Positions 16,162 through 26,422 are shown, counted from the first letter of the stretch. The stretch: 64,000 bases of DNA from Lachnotalea glycerini (GCF_003201285.1 NZ_QICS01000003.1:264651-328650); one strand, 5' to 3'. Program-made: numbers and translations. The notes: a model not told the origin generated them from the sequence alone.

Positions 16162-17103
16162 CTACTTTCTAACTTCATATTCCAATGCACTTTTCCAATT
16201 ACCTTTATGTACAATTCTTGTCACATTATCCGAACGTATTTTTCTCAGTTTTGTTCTAGACATTTTTGATAATTCTTTCCACTCCTGATGAAATACATAT
16301 ATCGCATTACCGCTTTCAATATTTTCCAAAACTACAATATCATCACTAAATTTAGCACCAAAATATTTGGAAAAATAATTCATACCTTTTATTAATGATT
16401 TTGGTCCTAGACTATTAATAAAATTATATCTTTCCTGTATCTCTCTTTGCTGTTCCTTTGACTTTTTTCCAAAGTAATGTTCGATGAATATATCATCCAC
16501 CTCTCCAGGTGGTAGTAATTCCCATTCAACGTACTCAATTTTAACTGCCTCACTTGGTCCAATATTATGTGAATATACCTCAAATAAACCAATATTCTCT
16601 TGCATCAAATTTATAGCAAATAATAACTCTTTATCAAAATCTATATCATCTTTACTTAATACTTCATCAAGCTCAAATACTACTGTGAACGTATCCCCTA
16701 CTTCACTTTCTACTTTTACTACAATTTTTATAAACTGCGGCATCCATTCTTGAACTTGGCATACTGATTTTGTGTATGAATATGATACCATACTACTATT
16801 TGAATTTCCGTAAGGATAACATTCACCCCAAAAACATTTTTGAACCAATGGCAAATCTTTACGTTTAATAATTCTTCCTTCACAATTATACTTCGAATAC
16901 CTACCGTTCTCAGCTAATGGAAGTATATTATTGCTATAGATTAATTTTTCATTTACTATTTTTATTCCTAGCTTTTCAAATTGTTCGATGTTTTCTTTAT
17001 TGATTACTAATCTTTTACCCACCCTAACATATCTTGACTCCATATTACTAATTTTTTCAAGTAACCCCTTAGGAATCTTATTATAATTTTTCTTTTTCCC
17101 CAT
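16162..17103 (-). CDS. Unknown 313-aa protein next to a TIR-domain gene
   Basis: I do not recognise a family. The protein is soluble, with no signal peptide or membrane segment. It has a basic N-terminus (MGKKKNYNKIPKGLLEKI), a central mixed part rich in Tyr and Asn, a hydrophilic middle (FGKKSKEQQREIQERYN) and a basic C-terminus. It follows the TIR-domain gene by 40 bases in the same direction at the end of a restriction-modification operon, so an anti-phage or accessory role is possible but unproven. Confidence 0.6.
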   Translation of the reverse strand: MGKKKNYNKIPKGLLEKISNMESRYVRVGKRLVINKENIEQFEKLGIKIVNEKLIYSNNILPLAENGRYSKYNCEGRIIKRKDLPLVQKCFWGECYPYGNSNSSMVSYSYTKSVCQVQEWMPQFIKIVVKVESEVGDTFTVVFELDEVLSKDDIDFDKELLFAINLMQENIGLFEVYSHNIGPSEAVKIEYVEWELLPPGEVDDIFIEHYFGKKSKEQQREIQERYNFINSLGPKSLIKGMNYFSKYFGAKFSDDIVVLENIESGNAIYVFHQEWKELSKMSRTKLRKIRSDNVTRIVHKGNWKSALEYEVRK

Positions 17104-17143
17104 ATTTTACCCTTTCATTATTATGAATTTCACATTTTTTTGT

Positions 17144-17974
17144 TTATATCTGTAATAGTTGTACAAACTCTTCTGCTAATTCTTCAGCTGTGAAATCTGC
17201 CGATTTTAAAGCTAGCATATCTGCAAGCATAGGACTGTTTTTCTTTACAACATCCTTTGAAATATTATGCCACAATGGCAAAATAACTTTTCTTCCATCT
17301 TCTTGTTTAGCAAATAATCCATTTAATTCTTCTCCAGTCCAAAACTTCTTAAAATATGGTTCAGACAAGATAACAATTCCATATTTTGAGTTTGCAAGTC
17401 CATCATCGATTGACTTTCTAAGGCTATCTCCAACCCTTAACGTGAATTTGTCATACCATACTTTCGCACCTTTATCTATTAGCGAAGTAGCTAACGGTTA
17501 CGCAATTGCATCTTTATCCTCTGACGCATGAGATATAAAAAAGTCATATTCCTTTTTTTCTTCTATGTTAGCATTTACAGTAGCAGACGGAGAGACTTTT
17601 ATCTCATTAATCAACTGTCGCTGTTCTTCTATAATAGCGTTTTGCTTTTTGAGAGAAACATCGTAAAGTTTAGCTTGTTCCTTCTGCAATTCACTCTGAA
17701 CTTTAGATATTTCTATTCTTTTTTTATTGATTTTCATATTAATATCTGTTTGATTTTTTCTACTTTTTAAAATTTTCTCATTATCAGAATCAATAGAGCG
17801 TTGTTTTGATTTTATTTGAGTTATAGAGGTATTTTTATTTACAGACTTCTCTATTCTTTGGATATCCTTAAGATATCCTACTTCTTTATTACCTTCTCGT
17901 TCCAATTCTCTTGATAAGCGTTCAACTTCTGATTGAAGCGAGCGAAGCTTACTTTCTATTGAACTTATTGACAT
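17144..17974 (-). pseudogene. Coiled-coil/TIR-domain protein gene with one in-frame stop
   Basis: The frame runs 276 codons with a single TAA at 17495-17497. Before it are about 120 residues of heptad-like coiled coil (LRSLQSEVERLSRELEREG and onward) and the start of a TIR domain, YDFFISHASEDKDAIA. After the stop, in the same frame, the domain continues PLATSLIDKGAKVWYDKFTL, SEPYFKKFWTGEEL (the Glu expected for NADase activity) and the C-terminal helices. No base is lost, so this is a nonsense change, probably CAA or AAA to TAA. Bacterial TIR proteins often degrade NAD during phage infection. As read, the protein would be cut inside the TIR domain and inactive. Confidence 0.8.
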
Positions 17975-17986
17975 AATAATTCCTTT

Positions 17987-18712
17987 CTACAATCTCTTCT
18001 CCAGTTCCATCTTCCGCTCCTTCCAATCAGGCATTAGCATTGCCACAAAGTCATAAAACTTCTTGGAATGGTTCGGATGTATGAAGTGCGTGAACTCATG
18101 CAACACAACATACTCTATACAGTTTCTTGGTGCTTCTATCAACTTACTATTTAAAGTTATTACACCTCGTTTCGGCTGACAGGACCCCCACCTTGATGTC
18201 ATATATCTAACTTTTACAATTGGATATTCCACATCATATTTTTTGAATATCTGATAGATTTCTCTGCTAATCTGGTCAAATGTCCCAGTTTGCATTTCTT
18301 TTAACCAATTATTCATTAAGTTCTCTTTACGCTTTTGATTTTCTTTATTCCTTAAAGTAAGAAATATAAACACGCCATCCGTTGTTACTGATTCCTGCTT
18401 CCCCTGGATAACTTTTAGCCGTAGGCTTTTCCCCAATATATCAAAACTTTCACCGCTTACATATTGCCTTGGAGCAAATGATACATACTTACGGTTTTCC
18501 TCATATTTGTTCAGCGCTCGTATTATGTATTCCTGCTTTTCTTTGACAAAATTATCAATAAACTCAACTGGTACACTTTCACTAGCTGATACAAATACTT
18601 GACCTTCCGGCTTTACACGTAAATTAATATTCTTTACCTGCTTTCGTGTGAGCTGATATTCTAATACTCTTTGCTCACACCGAACATTTCTTATTTCTGT
18701 ATTAGATATCAT
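17987..18712 (-). CDS. YgjP/DUF45-type metallopeptidase
   Basis: The 241-aa protein carries the zinc motif HEFTHFIHPNHSKKFY (HExxH with a third His) preceded by YMTSRWGSCQPKRGVITLNS, the hallmark of the YgjP/DUF45 family. It starts at the last base of hsdR (ATG overlapping TGA), so it is translated with the restriction subunit. Members are repeatedly found beside type I restriction genes; the substrate is unknown. Confidence 0.9.
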   Translation of the reverse strand: MISNTEIRNVRCEQRVLEYQLTRKQVKNINLRVKPEGQVFVSASESVPVEFIDNFVKEKQEYIIRALNKYEENRKYVSFAPRQYVSGESFDILGKSLRLKVIQGKQESVTTDGVFIFLTLRNKENQKRKENLMNNWLKEMQTGTFDQISREIYQIFKKYDVEYPIVKVRYMTSRWGSCQPKRGVITLNSKLIEAPRNCIEYVVLHEFTHFIHPNHSKKFYDFVAMLMPDWKERKMELEKRL

Positions 18713-21700
18713 CAGCTTTTAAATCTCCTTAATGCTGTTGTTTTAACATTTTCAATAATTTTATCAATCACATCATACGTTAATTTGAACTTACCAGCGC
18801 ATTCATACTCGTAGAATAGATCATCTATATCTTGTGCTATTCTGTCATGAATCGTCTTGTTATTTGTCCAATCCACTCTGCTATGCTTTTCAATGATATT
18901 TGTTATCTGTATTGCAATGTCTGCGATCAAGTCTTGCTTTGTTGGCTTTGTACCAGCTTCATATGTCGATTCTTCCGCTACTAAATATGCATTCTTAGGA
19001 TTGTCAATCTCATCATTTAATATTGCTCCTACTACACCATAAAATGCCTGTGCATGAACATTATTCTTTAGCTTTTCTGGATATTTTACATCCGTCACAC
19101 CGGATGCATAATCAGACATAATCGAACGCATTTTTTCCAGGTATTCGGCATCAGTAATTATCTTTTCCTTATACTGCTGCAGCGTATCTTTAATTCTTTT
19201 TGAAAAACTATCATAATAAGCTGGATTTTCATCATACTTCTCACTGATGCTCTTTGTCATTTTCGACTGAATAGCATCCGCTTTTGATCGCAGAGTTCCA
19301 AGCTCATCTAATTCTTTTTCAAAATCAGACCGATTTAAGATGTCTATTGGAGCTGTAATTTGTTTTAATCCAACCACAGATAAATGATTATCTAAAAGGT
19401 TCTGCATCAATGGTTCATATTCACTATTATCAATAGAATCACAATATCGAATCTTAACCGAACGTCTAACCTTTGAATAAAATATAAATGCATCCTGGTA
19501 ACGTATTCTTTCTTCTTTTGGTATATCCTGATATGCAATTTCTGAATTTAAGACGATAGACAGATTCTTTCCTAATTCACAAAGTAAATCATAAAACTCT
19601 TTGCGTTTCTTATCGTCTGCTAAAAACACTTCAACTTCTTCTGTATCACTCTTATTTTGAATTGATACAAACAAATCATCAAGTCTTGAATAAGCTTGTC
19701 TCAATTTTCCAACTACAGTAATTACATCCACAATGGCACCTTGTAAATCTCCTGCTTCAAAGTTTTCTAATCCAGCACCGCTATACATATTCATTGCATC
19801 ATCGAGTTTTTGAATCAAACCTCTGTAATCTACAATTAATCCATAGTCCTTACCATCCGCCAAACGGTTTGTTCTTGCAATAGCTTGTAACAATCCGTGT
19901 TCTTTTAATTCTTTATCAATATAAAGCACTTGGCATACTGGCGCATCAAATCCAGTTAACAACTTGCTACACACAATCAGTATATCGATATCACCATCAA
20001 CAAATCGATTTTTCACTGAGTCTTCGTAAGAATCTCCATCACCATACTTTTTTATCATTTTATTCCAGTATGCAATCACTCTATTATCTGTTGATTCATC
20101 AATATCCGTTACACTTTCTCTCATATCTGGAGGGGAAATACATACTTCGCATTTTAGATCTCCAAACTGTTCAAAACAAGTCAAATAAGAAACTGCATCT
20201 CTTTTCCGATTTGTAGCAAGGATTGCCTTAAAACCTGTTTCTTTGTATCCTTCCACAAAATGATTATTTATATCAAGTGCAATTCTTTTTATTCGTGCTT
20301 CTGTGGAACCAAGATGCTTCATGCTGCTCCACTTTTTCTTTAAGTCAATCTTCTGTTTATCATTTAATTTCTTGGTGGTCTGCTCAAACCACAAGTCAAT
20401 ATTAGCTTCATCTACTGCCTGTTCAACAAATCTGCCTTCGTATATCAATGGCACAATGGCACGATCCTCCACACCATCTTTGATGGTATACTTATGAATC
20501 AATTTACCAAACTTGGTCATGGTATTTTTTTCACTTTTCATAAGAGGTGTTCCAGTGAATCCAATATAGCAAGCATTTGGAAATACAACTCGCATCTTTG
20601 TAGATAGTTCACCATAATTTGAACGATGACTTTCATCTACCAATATAAAGATATCTTTACCAAGAGACTTCAATCCACTATTTTCAACTGTATTAAACTT
20701 GTTAATAATAGTTGTAATAATATCTGCTTTTCCTTCATCAATTAAGCCAATTAAATTTTTACCACTAGTAGCTCTTGCCGGCCTGCATCTTGTATGGGTA
20801 AATGTCTTAGCAATCTGTTTATCCAACTCTTTTCGGTCCGTTACTATTACTACCTTTGGTTCTAATTTTGCCATCTCTAACAAAATATATTTTGCAAGCA
20901 TAACCATCGTTAAGGATTTACCTGACCCTTGTGTATGCCATATTACACCACTTTGACGATTCCCCTGTATATCATTTGTATTGATTGTTTTAATAATTTC
21001 CTTGATTGCAAAATATTGCTGATATCTACAGATTTTCTTCACATTGGCATCATATATCACAAAGTATTTTGTCAGTTCCATTAAGCGTTCTTTAGAAAAT
21101 AGTGCAATAATATTTTCATCCTGAACAGTTGGCTGCCTATCATAAATACACTCTGCAATCTTTTCCTCTAAAAATTCCTGATTTTCTTCTTTCCACACAC
21201 TCCAGAACTTCTTTGGTGTACCTGCTGTTGCATATTTTACAGCATTCTTATTGGTTGCCATAACAATCTGGGCGAACTTAAATAACTGTGGTATATAATC
21301 GGCTTGCTCATTTCGCAAAGTTTGCTCTACACCTTGTTCTACTGTAATATGAGGAGCTTTACATTCAATCACTGCAAATGGAATTCCGTTCACAAAAAGT
21401 ACAATGTCAGGTCTTGCATTATGTTCACCATCATGGCTATCTACCGAATATTCCTCTGTTACATGAAATATATTATTTTCAATATGATTCCAATCAATAT
21501 ATTTCAAATCAAAGCTAAGAACTTTCCCACCACCAACAGTTTCAGGGTAACTTTTTCCGAGCATTAATGCATCAAATATCTTTTCACTTGTCTTTATAAG
21601 TCCATCTGTCAACGGTTCATCTAAATCATCAATAGCTCTTTCAATATTTGCTGAAGAAAATTCCTGCTCAACACCACCAAATTCAAAATGATTTAATTTG

Positions 21701-21861
21701 CGGAGCTGATTTCTTAAAATTCCTTTTAATAAAACCTGATACTTACTTCCACGTTGTACCATGCAGTCTTCTGGTGATATATAGGTGTATTCTAACTGCT
21801 TTAATAAATCTATTGCAGGACATTTACTTATGTTATCTTCCAAGTATAAATTACTATCCAT
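18712..21861 (-). CDS. hsdR: Type I restriction enzyme R subunit
   Basis: The 1049-aa motor/nuclease subunit cuts unmodified DNA after translocation. The N-terminal nuclease core is HNARPDIVLFVNGIPFAVIE followed by CKAP (PD...ExK). The helicase part has Walker A HTQGSGKSLTM, the DESH box in LVDESHRSNYGEL, FTGTPL, and later motifs ICSKLLTGFDAP and QAIARTNR. Length and order are normal. It works with HsdM (24235) and HsdS (22143) in the same operon. Confidence 0.97.
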   Translation of the reverse strand: MDSNLYLEDNISKCPAIDLLKQLEYTYISPEDCMVQRGSKYQVLLKGILRNQLRKLNHFEFGGVEQEFSSANIERAIDDLDEPLTDGLIKTSEKIFDALMLGKSYPETVGGGKVLSFDLKYIDWNHIENNIFHVTEEYSVDSHDGEHNARPDIVLFVNGIPFAVIECKAPHITVEQGVEQTLRNEQADYIPQLFKFAQIVMATNKNAVKYATAGTPKKFWSVWKEENQEFLEEKIAECIYDRQPTVQDENIIALFSKERLMELTKYFVIYDANVKKICRYQQYFAIKEIIKTINTNDIQGNRQSGVIWHTQGSGKSLTMVMLAKYILLEMAKLEPKVVIVTDRKELDKQIAKTFTHTRCRPARATSGKNLIGLIDEGKADIITTIINKFNTVENSGLKSLGKDIFILVDESHRSNYGELSTKMRVVFPNACYIGFTGTPLMKSEKNTMTKFGKLIHKYTIKDGVEDRAIVPLIYEGRFVEQAVDEANIDLWFEQTTKKLNDKQKIDLKKKWSSMKHLGSTEARIKRIALDINNHFVEGYKETGFKAILATNRKRDAVSYLTCFEQFGDLKCEVCISPPDMRESVTDIDESTDNRVIAYWNKMIKKYGDGDSYEDSVKNRFVDGDIDILIVCSKLLTGFDAPVCQVLYIDKELKEHGLLQAIARTNRLADGKDYGLIVDYRGLIQKLDDAMNMYSGAGLENFEAGDLQGAIVDVITVVGKLRQAYSRLDDLFVSIQNKSDTEEVEVFLADDKKRKEFYDLLCELGKNLSIVLNSEIAYQDIPKEERIRYQDAFIFYSKVRRSVKIRYCDSIDNSEYEPLMQNLLDNHLSVVGLKQITAPIDILNRSDFEKELDELGTLRSKADAIQSKMTKSISEKYDENPAYYDSFSKRIKDTLQQYKEKIITDAEYLEKMRSIMSDYASGVTDVKYPEKLKNNVHAQAFYGVVGAILNDEIDNPKNAYLVAEESTYEAGTKPTKQDLIADIAIQITNIIEKHSRVDWTNNKTIHDRIAQDIDDLFYEYECAGKFKLTYDVIDKIIENVKTTALRRFKS

Positions 21862-21952
21862 TGTCTCACCTCCATATGAGGATAATATCTATTTTATTCG
21901 TCACCCGACTCATTCTGAATCGGATGACGTTCTGTCTTTTGTAAACCAGTAA

Positions 21953-22126
21953 CTATTTCTCTTTTGTTACACCTTTAAAAGGTGTTCCGTCTTGTTTCAC
22001 ATCCATAAATCTTCCAGTATCAGAATCTCTTTTTACCCATTGCTCTGTTTTTGGATTATATGTTTGTGAACGGTCTGTAACAGCACCATTTCTATGTCCA
22101 TCACCAGGAACTCCATTTTTAGCCAT
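21953..22126 (-). CDS. Small restriction-modification-associated protein
   Basis: This 57-aa protein starts MAKNGVPGDGHRNGAV and contains RSQTYNPKTEQWVKRD and FKGVTKEK. I chose ATG at 22126 because AAAGGAGG lies 8 bases upstream; the longer frame overlaps hsdS without a site. Short Gly/Arg/Lys-rich proteins of this kind occur between hsdS and hsdR in type I systems; the function is unknown. Confidence 0.75.
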   Translation of the reverse strand: MAKNGVPGDGHRNGAVTDRSQTYNPKTEQWVKRDSDTGRFMDVKQDGTPFKGVTKEK

Positions 22127-22142
22127 ATCATTCGCCTCCTTT

Positions 22143-23387
22143 CTAATTTGCTCTAACAATACCTGATAAAAGTAATTGCATCATTGCTTTTTTTTCAAGT
22201 TTTAATATCTCTAATTGTTGTTCTAGTAGTTCTATTTCCTTATCTGCTTGGGAAAGAATTTTTGCAATCGCTTTTTGTTCTTCTATATCCAACGGAACAT
22301 TTATCTTAATCTTTCTAAAATTCTCGAATTTAAGATTTCTAGTATCATCCACCAATCCTTGTGAATATCTATAGAACAAAAAAATAATTGATGGTACCTT
22401 AAATAAATATGAGAAAAATTTTGCATCAGCATTATCTTTTGCCTTTAATATCGTATATGCCGGACTAACAATTCCCTCATGTTGTGAATATGCAGACACT
22501 CCTTGCCACATGCGCATTGTATTATAACCAATATCTCCAACATATATTTTCTTATATTTACTTTTATCCTCACTAGAATTGTCCTTACCTTCAATTTCAC
22601 TACGAGGGATGATTCCCGATCCAGTAATTGAAAGAAGTTCACAATTTATTGCATTTGATTCGGACCGTTCAGTGAAAAAACAACTCATTTTTTTTGTTTT
22701 CCATTCTAAATTAAATTCTGGTAAGCGTTTTTTCCCTGAAAGCAAATTTTTCATTATATATTTCTTTTGCTCATTCTTATTTGCTATAAGTCTTTCTTGT
22801 AATTGAATTTTTCTATTAAAAGCACTTAGAGTTTGTGATATTTCTTTTCTCTCACTCAACATAGGCATAGGTAAGTTGAAATCTAAAAACTGTGAAAAAT
22901 GCACTCTCTTTTTTTCGTCAAGTGATCCTGTACATACTCTATTGAAATACTTTATCATAGGATAACTAACCAAATAATCATCCATGTATTTCATATCCTC
23001 AGTATTTGCCACTTCAAAAATATCATAATATCCAGAAACACATACAGCTTTATCAGTTTTATTTCGTGCTACTGCTCCAAACCTTATATTCATCGGATTA
23101 TAAGCAAAATCATTTTTTTCGACAATTTTATATACGTCTTCATCTTTTTTTACTAAATGCTCTCTATCATATCTATCACTCTTTTCTACAATACCCTTTT
23201 CAAGTGTCAGACTGTAAAGTGGATATTTATTTAGCTCATTTGTCATTCTCTTTTTTTCTTTGAATAGATTCCTAAAATACTGCTTTTCCCATGTTATAGG
23301 AACTATCCCTGCTTTGGTTTCAATATAACCCTCTGGTACTTCTCCTCTTTTTATCATCTCAATACGTTCTTTTATATCTTCTCTCAA
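22143..23387 (-). CDS. hsdS: Type I restriction enzyme specificity subunit
   Basis: The 414-aa protein has two target recognition domains (about residues 30-175 and 230-365), each followed by a helical spacer (QTLSAFNRKIQLQERLIANK and AKILSQADKEIELLEQQLEI). It determines which DNA sequence HsdM methylates. It overlaps dinD upstream by four bases and precedes the 57-aa gene. Confidence 0.95.
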   Translation of the reverse strand: MREDIKERIEMIKRGEVPEGYIETKAGIVPITWEKQYFRNLFKEKKRMTNELNKYPLYSLTLEKGIVEKSDRYDREHLVKKDEDVYKIVEKNDFAYNPMNIRFGAVARNKTDKAVCVSGYYDIFEVANTEDMKYMDDYLVSYPMIKYFNRVCTGSLDEKKRVHFSQFLDFNLPMPMLSERKEISQTLSAFNRKIQLQERLIANKNEQKKYIMKNLLSGKKRLPEFNLEWKTKKMSCFFTERSESNAINCELLSITGSGIIPRSEIEGKDNSSEDKSKYKKIYVGDIGYNTMRMWQGVSAYSQHEGIVSPAYTILKAKDNADAKFFSYLFKVPSIIFLFYRYSQGLVDDTRNLKFENFRKIKINVPLDIEEQKAIAKILSQADKEIELLEQQLEILKLEKKAMMQLLLSGIVRAN

Positions 23388-24238
23388 TTACTTTCACCAC
23401 CATTCTGTGACTGTTCTATCCTTTTCGCTTCTTCCTTTTCAATCTGTTTAATGCTTTTATTTGGAGTTGGCAAATCTTCAGGCATTGTTCCACCAAGCTC
23501 TTCAATTGTCTGCCTTACTTTCTTGCCAACTTCATAATGTGCATCACCAGCTTCTTTTTTACCCTGAATATTTTCCCTTCGTAGCTTCTCGTCTGTCTGC
23601 GTTGCTCGGAATAGATTTGCCGCAAGTTCTGTACTTCCCATATGGTCTAAGATTTGCTGGCTTTTCTTCAATCCTTTTCTTTCATGAATACCTTTTGCAC
23701 CTAATCCGCCATAAAGTCCTTGATATCCTCTGTTTTGAAAAATTGCATAATCTTTTGAATCCTCTATTCCTGCATTCTTTGCTGCATCTGCCAAAGATTT
23801 ATTATGAATCTTCATTTCGTTTCGGATAGCAAGCCTTTTCTGGTCTTCATCTAAGCTTTCATAATTTTCAATCAATTCCTGCTGTCTTGTTTTAACTGCA
23901 AAATAGGTTTGTCCTACTGCAATGACTTCTTTTCTTGAATCACCATTCATTACAATCAAATAACAGGCATATCTTGATAATTCGTAATCTTGAATTTCCT
24001 TGCGTGCATTTTTGGGCATTTCTATCGTTTTGCCGACCTCGGCAAAATGTTCTTCTATGTCATTTCCACTTTTTTTACATGCAGTTTTAGCTCTTTCAAT
24101 TGTTTCATTAAATCTTCTCCATTGAGAATAATCTAAAGCAATCTGCAATTCTCTTGCATACCAAAATTCTTGTCCATTTTCATTTATATGTTTTATGGAT
24201 TCAAATGTTTGTTCATTGTAATTTACAATATCACTCAT
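23384..24238 (-). CDS. dinD: DinD-like DNA-damage-inducible protein
   Basis: The 284-aa protein begins EQTFESIKHINENGQEFWYA, then RELQIALDYSQWRRF, YLIVMNGDSRKEVIAVGQTYFAVKTRQQ, and a C-terminal IFQNRGYQGLYGG and KKEAGDAHYEVGKKVR, all typical of the DinD family. DinD of E. coli interferes with RecA filaments. It lies between hsdM and hsdS with four-base overlaps on both sides, a recurrent arrangement in type I operons. Confidence 0.92.
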   Translation of the reverse strand: MSDIVNYNEQTFESIKHINENGQEFWYARELQIALDYSQWRRFNETIERAKTACKKSGNDIEEHFAEVGKTIEMPKNARKEIQDYELSRYACYLIVMNGDSRKEVIAVGQTYFAVKTRQQELIENYESLDEDQKRLAIRNEMKIHNKSLADAAKNAGIEDSKDYAIFQNRGYQGLYGGLGAKGIHERKGLKKSQQILDHMGSTELAANLFRATQTDEKLRRENIQGKKEAGDAHYEVGKKVRQTIEELGGTMPEDLPTPNKSIKQIEKEEAKRIEQSQNGGESN

Positions 24239-25764
24239 AAGCCCAACTCCTTTAGATATTCTTCCATTTGCACCTGTACTTCTTTTAATTCTTTTTCAAT
24301 ATTGGCAATGTTAGAGCGTACTTCTTCAATGTCTACCATTTCCTCTTCTTCAAATGTATCTACGTAACGAGGGATATTTAAATTGAAATCATTTTCCTTA
24401 ATTTCATCAAAAGTAGCAACATAGGAGTATCTATCAACTGTTTCATAGGATTTATAAGTTGAGACTATTTTTTCAATATCTATATCTCTTAATATACTTT
24501 GATTCTTTCCCTTTTCAAAATTACCATCACCGCTTGCATCTATAAACAGCACATCTCTACGCTTACGATTTTTCTTAAAAAGTAACACACATGCTGGAAT
24601 TGATGTTCCATAAAATAAGTTTGCTGGTAAACCAATAACTGCATCTAATAAATTAAATTCTATTATCTGTTGTCTTATTCTACCTTCTGATGCACCTCTA
24701 AATAAAACTCCATGAGGTAATACCACACCCATTCTTCCATTATCAGCATCTAAGCTGTTCAACATATGAAGTACAAATGCATAATCGCCCTTACTTGATG
24801 GTGGAACCCCCCAGTCAAATCTATGATATATGTCTAAATCAGCTGACATCTTAGATTTCTTTTTATCATCTGCTGCATCTGGCAAAAATCCACTATCCCA
24901 TTTGTCTAGACTAAATGGTGGATTTGCAACTACTACCTGGAATTTCATCAGCTTGTCGTCTTCAATGTTCTGTGGATTCGCCAATGTATCTCCTTGCCAT
25001 ATTTTTGCATCATCTATACCATGCAAAAACATATTCATGCTGCATAACGCCCACGTCTGCATATTTTTTTCCTGCCCATAGATTGCAACTTTATTGGTGT
25101 GTGCTTGATTATATGCTTTTAACAATAAGCCACCACTTCCACAAGTAGGATCATATATCCTATCATTTTCTTGTGGGTCTACTAAAGTTGCAACCAACTT
25201 AGATACTTGACTCGGTGTAAAAAATTCTCCGCCCTTTTTGCCTGCATCCGAAGCAAAATTTGCAATCATATATTCATATGCATCACCAATAATATCATTA
25301 CTCTCCAATACTGATGGTCTTAAATCAAGCGAAGAAAAATCTTCTAACACATTTTTTAAAGTAGCATTTTTCTCTTTCTTTTCTCCAAAATCTACCGTTG
25401 AATTAAAATCGATTGCGCGGAATACGTTTCTTAACTTTCCACTATTGTGTTCTTCAATATTATTAAGTGCTATATTAATCTTCTGACCAATTTCTGAATC
25501 TGCTCTATTTACATATAGATAATCAAATGTTGAGTCATTATCAAGTATGAATGACTCTCTACTCATCGCTCTCTCTACTCTTCGTTCATCACCATCATAC
25601 TGTTTCATGTACTTTTCTTTTGTCTCAGTACATACATCACTTAAATATTTTACAAACAGCATTGATAAAATGTAATCTTTATATCTTGAACTATCTATTT
25701 TTCCTCTAAAGCTATCACAAGCTTTCCATAATACTCTTTCAATATCACTTTTAGTTGTCTTCAT
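24235..25764 (-). CDS. hsdM: Type I DNA methyltransferase M subunit
   Basis: This is a 509-aa adenine methyltransferase. The N-terminal helical HsdM_N domain is followed by EFFTPSQVSKLVATL, the SAM motif DPTCGSGGLLLKAY and the catalytic NPPF in VVANPPFSLDKW. A C-terminal coiled coil (VRSNIANIEKELKEVQVQ) contacts HsdS. It overlaps the start of the half-size hsdS-like gene's end (25751-25764), so it is translated within the operon. Confidence 0.97.
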   Translation of the reverse strand: MKTTKSDIERVLWKACDSFRGKIDSSRYKDYILSMLFVKYLSDVCTETKEKYMKQYDGDERRVERAMSRESFILDNDSTFDYLYVNRADSEIGQKINIALNNIEEHNSGKLRNVFRAIDFNSTVDFGEKKEKNATLKNVLEDFSSLDLRPSVLESNDIIGDAYEYMIANFASDAGKKGGEFFTPSQVSKLVATLVDPQENDRIYDPTCGSGGLLLKAYNQAHTNKVAIYGQEKNMQTWALCSMNMFLHGIDDAKIWQGDTLANPQNIEDDKLMKFQVVVANPPFSLDKWDSGFLPDAADDKKKSKMSADLDIYHRFDWGVPPSSKGDYAFVLHMLNSLDADNGRMGVVLPHGVLFRGASEGRIRQQIIEFNLLDAVIGLPANLFYGTSIPACVLLFKKNRKRRDVLFIDASGDGNFEKGKNQSILRDIDIEKIVSTYKSYETVDRYSYVATFDEIKENDFNLNIPRYVDTFEEEEMVDIEEVRSNIANIEKELKEVQVQMEEYLKELGL

Positions 25765-26353
25765 TTTTTCTTCTCCTCATTTCCTTCTGTGCTTTATCAA
25801 TCGCCTCTTTATAATACAACTCTTTCTGTCCTATTAAACGGTCTAGCAGGTGAATTTCTTTTTTTGCTAGCAAATTCAATTCTGAAATTTTTCGTTGTTC
25901 ATCTAATGTTAATAATTCAATTTCCATTTCTGCATAAGACGATGGCTTTACTGTTCCTATCATTATACTGCTAACATTTTGCAAAATTGATGCCTTTACT
26001 TTTTCAGTATTTAGCAACCAATACAAATACTCTGGTAATATTTTTTTACCTCTTGTCCTTATTACAACAAAGTGAGACGGTATGACCATACCAGCAAAAT
26101 CTTCATCAATCAGTACCGCAGTGTATGGTGTTGTTAGCCTGACAATAACATCTCCAGGTTGGGTTAGATATTCAGCTTTTAATCTTTCATTTGCGCAAAA
26201 TTCTTCTAAGTTATTCTCATCAATATATCCTTTAGAATCAATTGCTTTCAGATTCAACTGCCTGTACTTTGCTATTTCATCAGAAGGGTGTTTCGCTTGC
26301 TTTCTTGCAAGAACTAATCCAGTTTTGACTGACACTAATTCATCTAATCTCAA
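25751..26353 (-). CDS. Half-size HsdS-like protein with one target recognition domain
   Basis: The roughly 200-aa protein has a single recognition-domain-like part (RLDELVSVKTGLVLARK, LTQPGDVIVRLTTPY, SHFVVIRTRGKKILPEYLYW) and one helical spacer (EQRKISELNLLAKKEIHLLD), as in one half of HsdS. I place the start at TTG 26353, since GGGAGG lies 7 bases upstream; the ATG at 26368 overlaps that site. It could pair with itself or replace half of HsdS to change specificity. It is the first large gene of the operon. Confidence 0.8.
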   Translation of the reverse strand: MRLDELVSVKTGLVLARKQAKHPSDEIAKYRQLNLKAIDSKGYIDENNLEEFCANERLKAEYLTQPGDVIVRLTTPYTAVLIDEDFAGMVIPSHFVVIRTRGKKILPEYLYWLLNTEKVKASILQNVSSIMIGTVKPSSYAEMEIELLTLDEQRKISELNLLAKKEIHLLDRLIGQKELYYKEAIDKAQKEMRRRKNEDN

Positions 26354-26380
26354 TCTATTTCCTCCCATTCTTGGTATTTA

Positions 26381-26410
26381 GAGAAAACGGAACCATCCAG
26401 ACGTTTTCTC
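26381..26410 (-). promoter_or_regulatory. 5' hairpin of the restriction-modification mRNA
   Basis: GAGAAAACG pairs exactly with CGTTTTCTC around a 12-base loop. On the mRNA strand the loop carries TGGATGGTTC and its first closing base, giving TGGATGGTTCC. The same 11-mer appears in the candidate small RNA at 26641-26651 on the opposite strand. It sits between the 47-aa gene and the half-size hsdS gene. Confidence 0.55.
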
Positions 26411-26422
26411 ATATACTATCCT

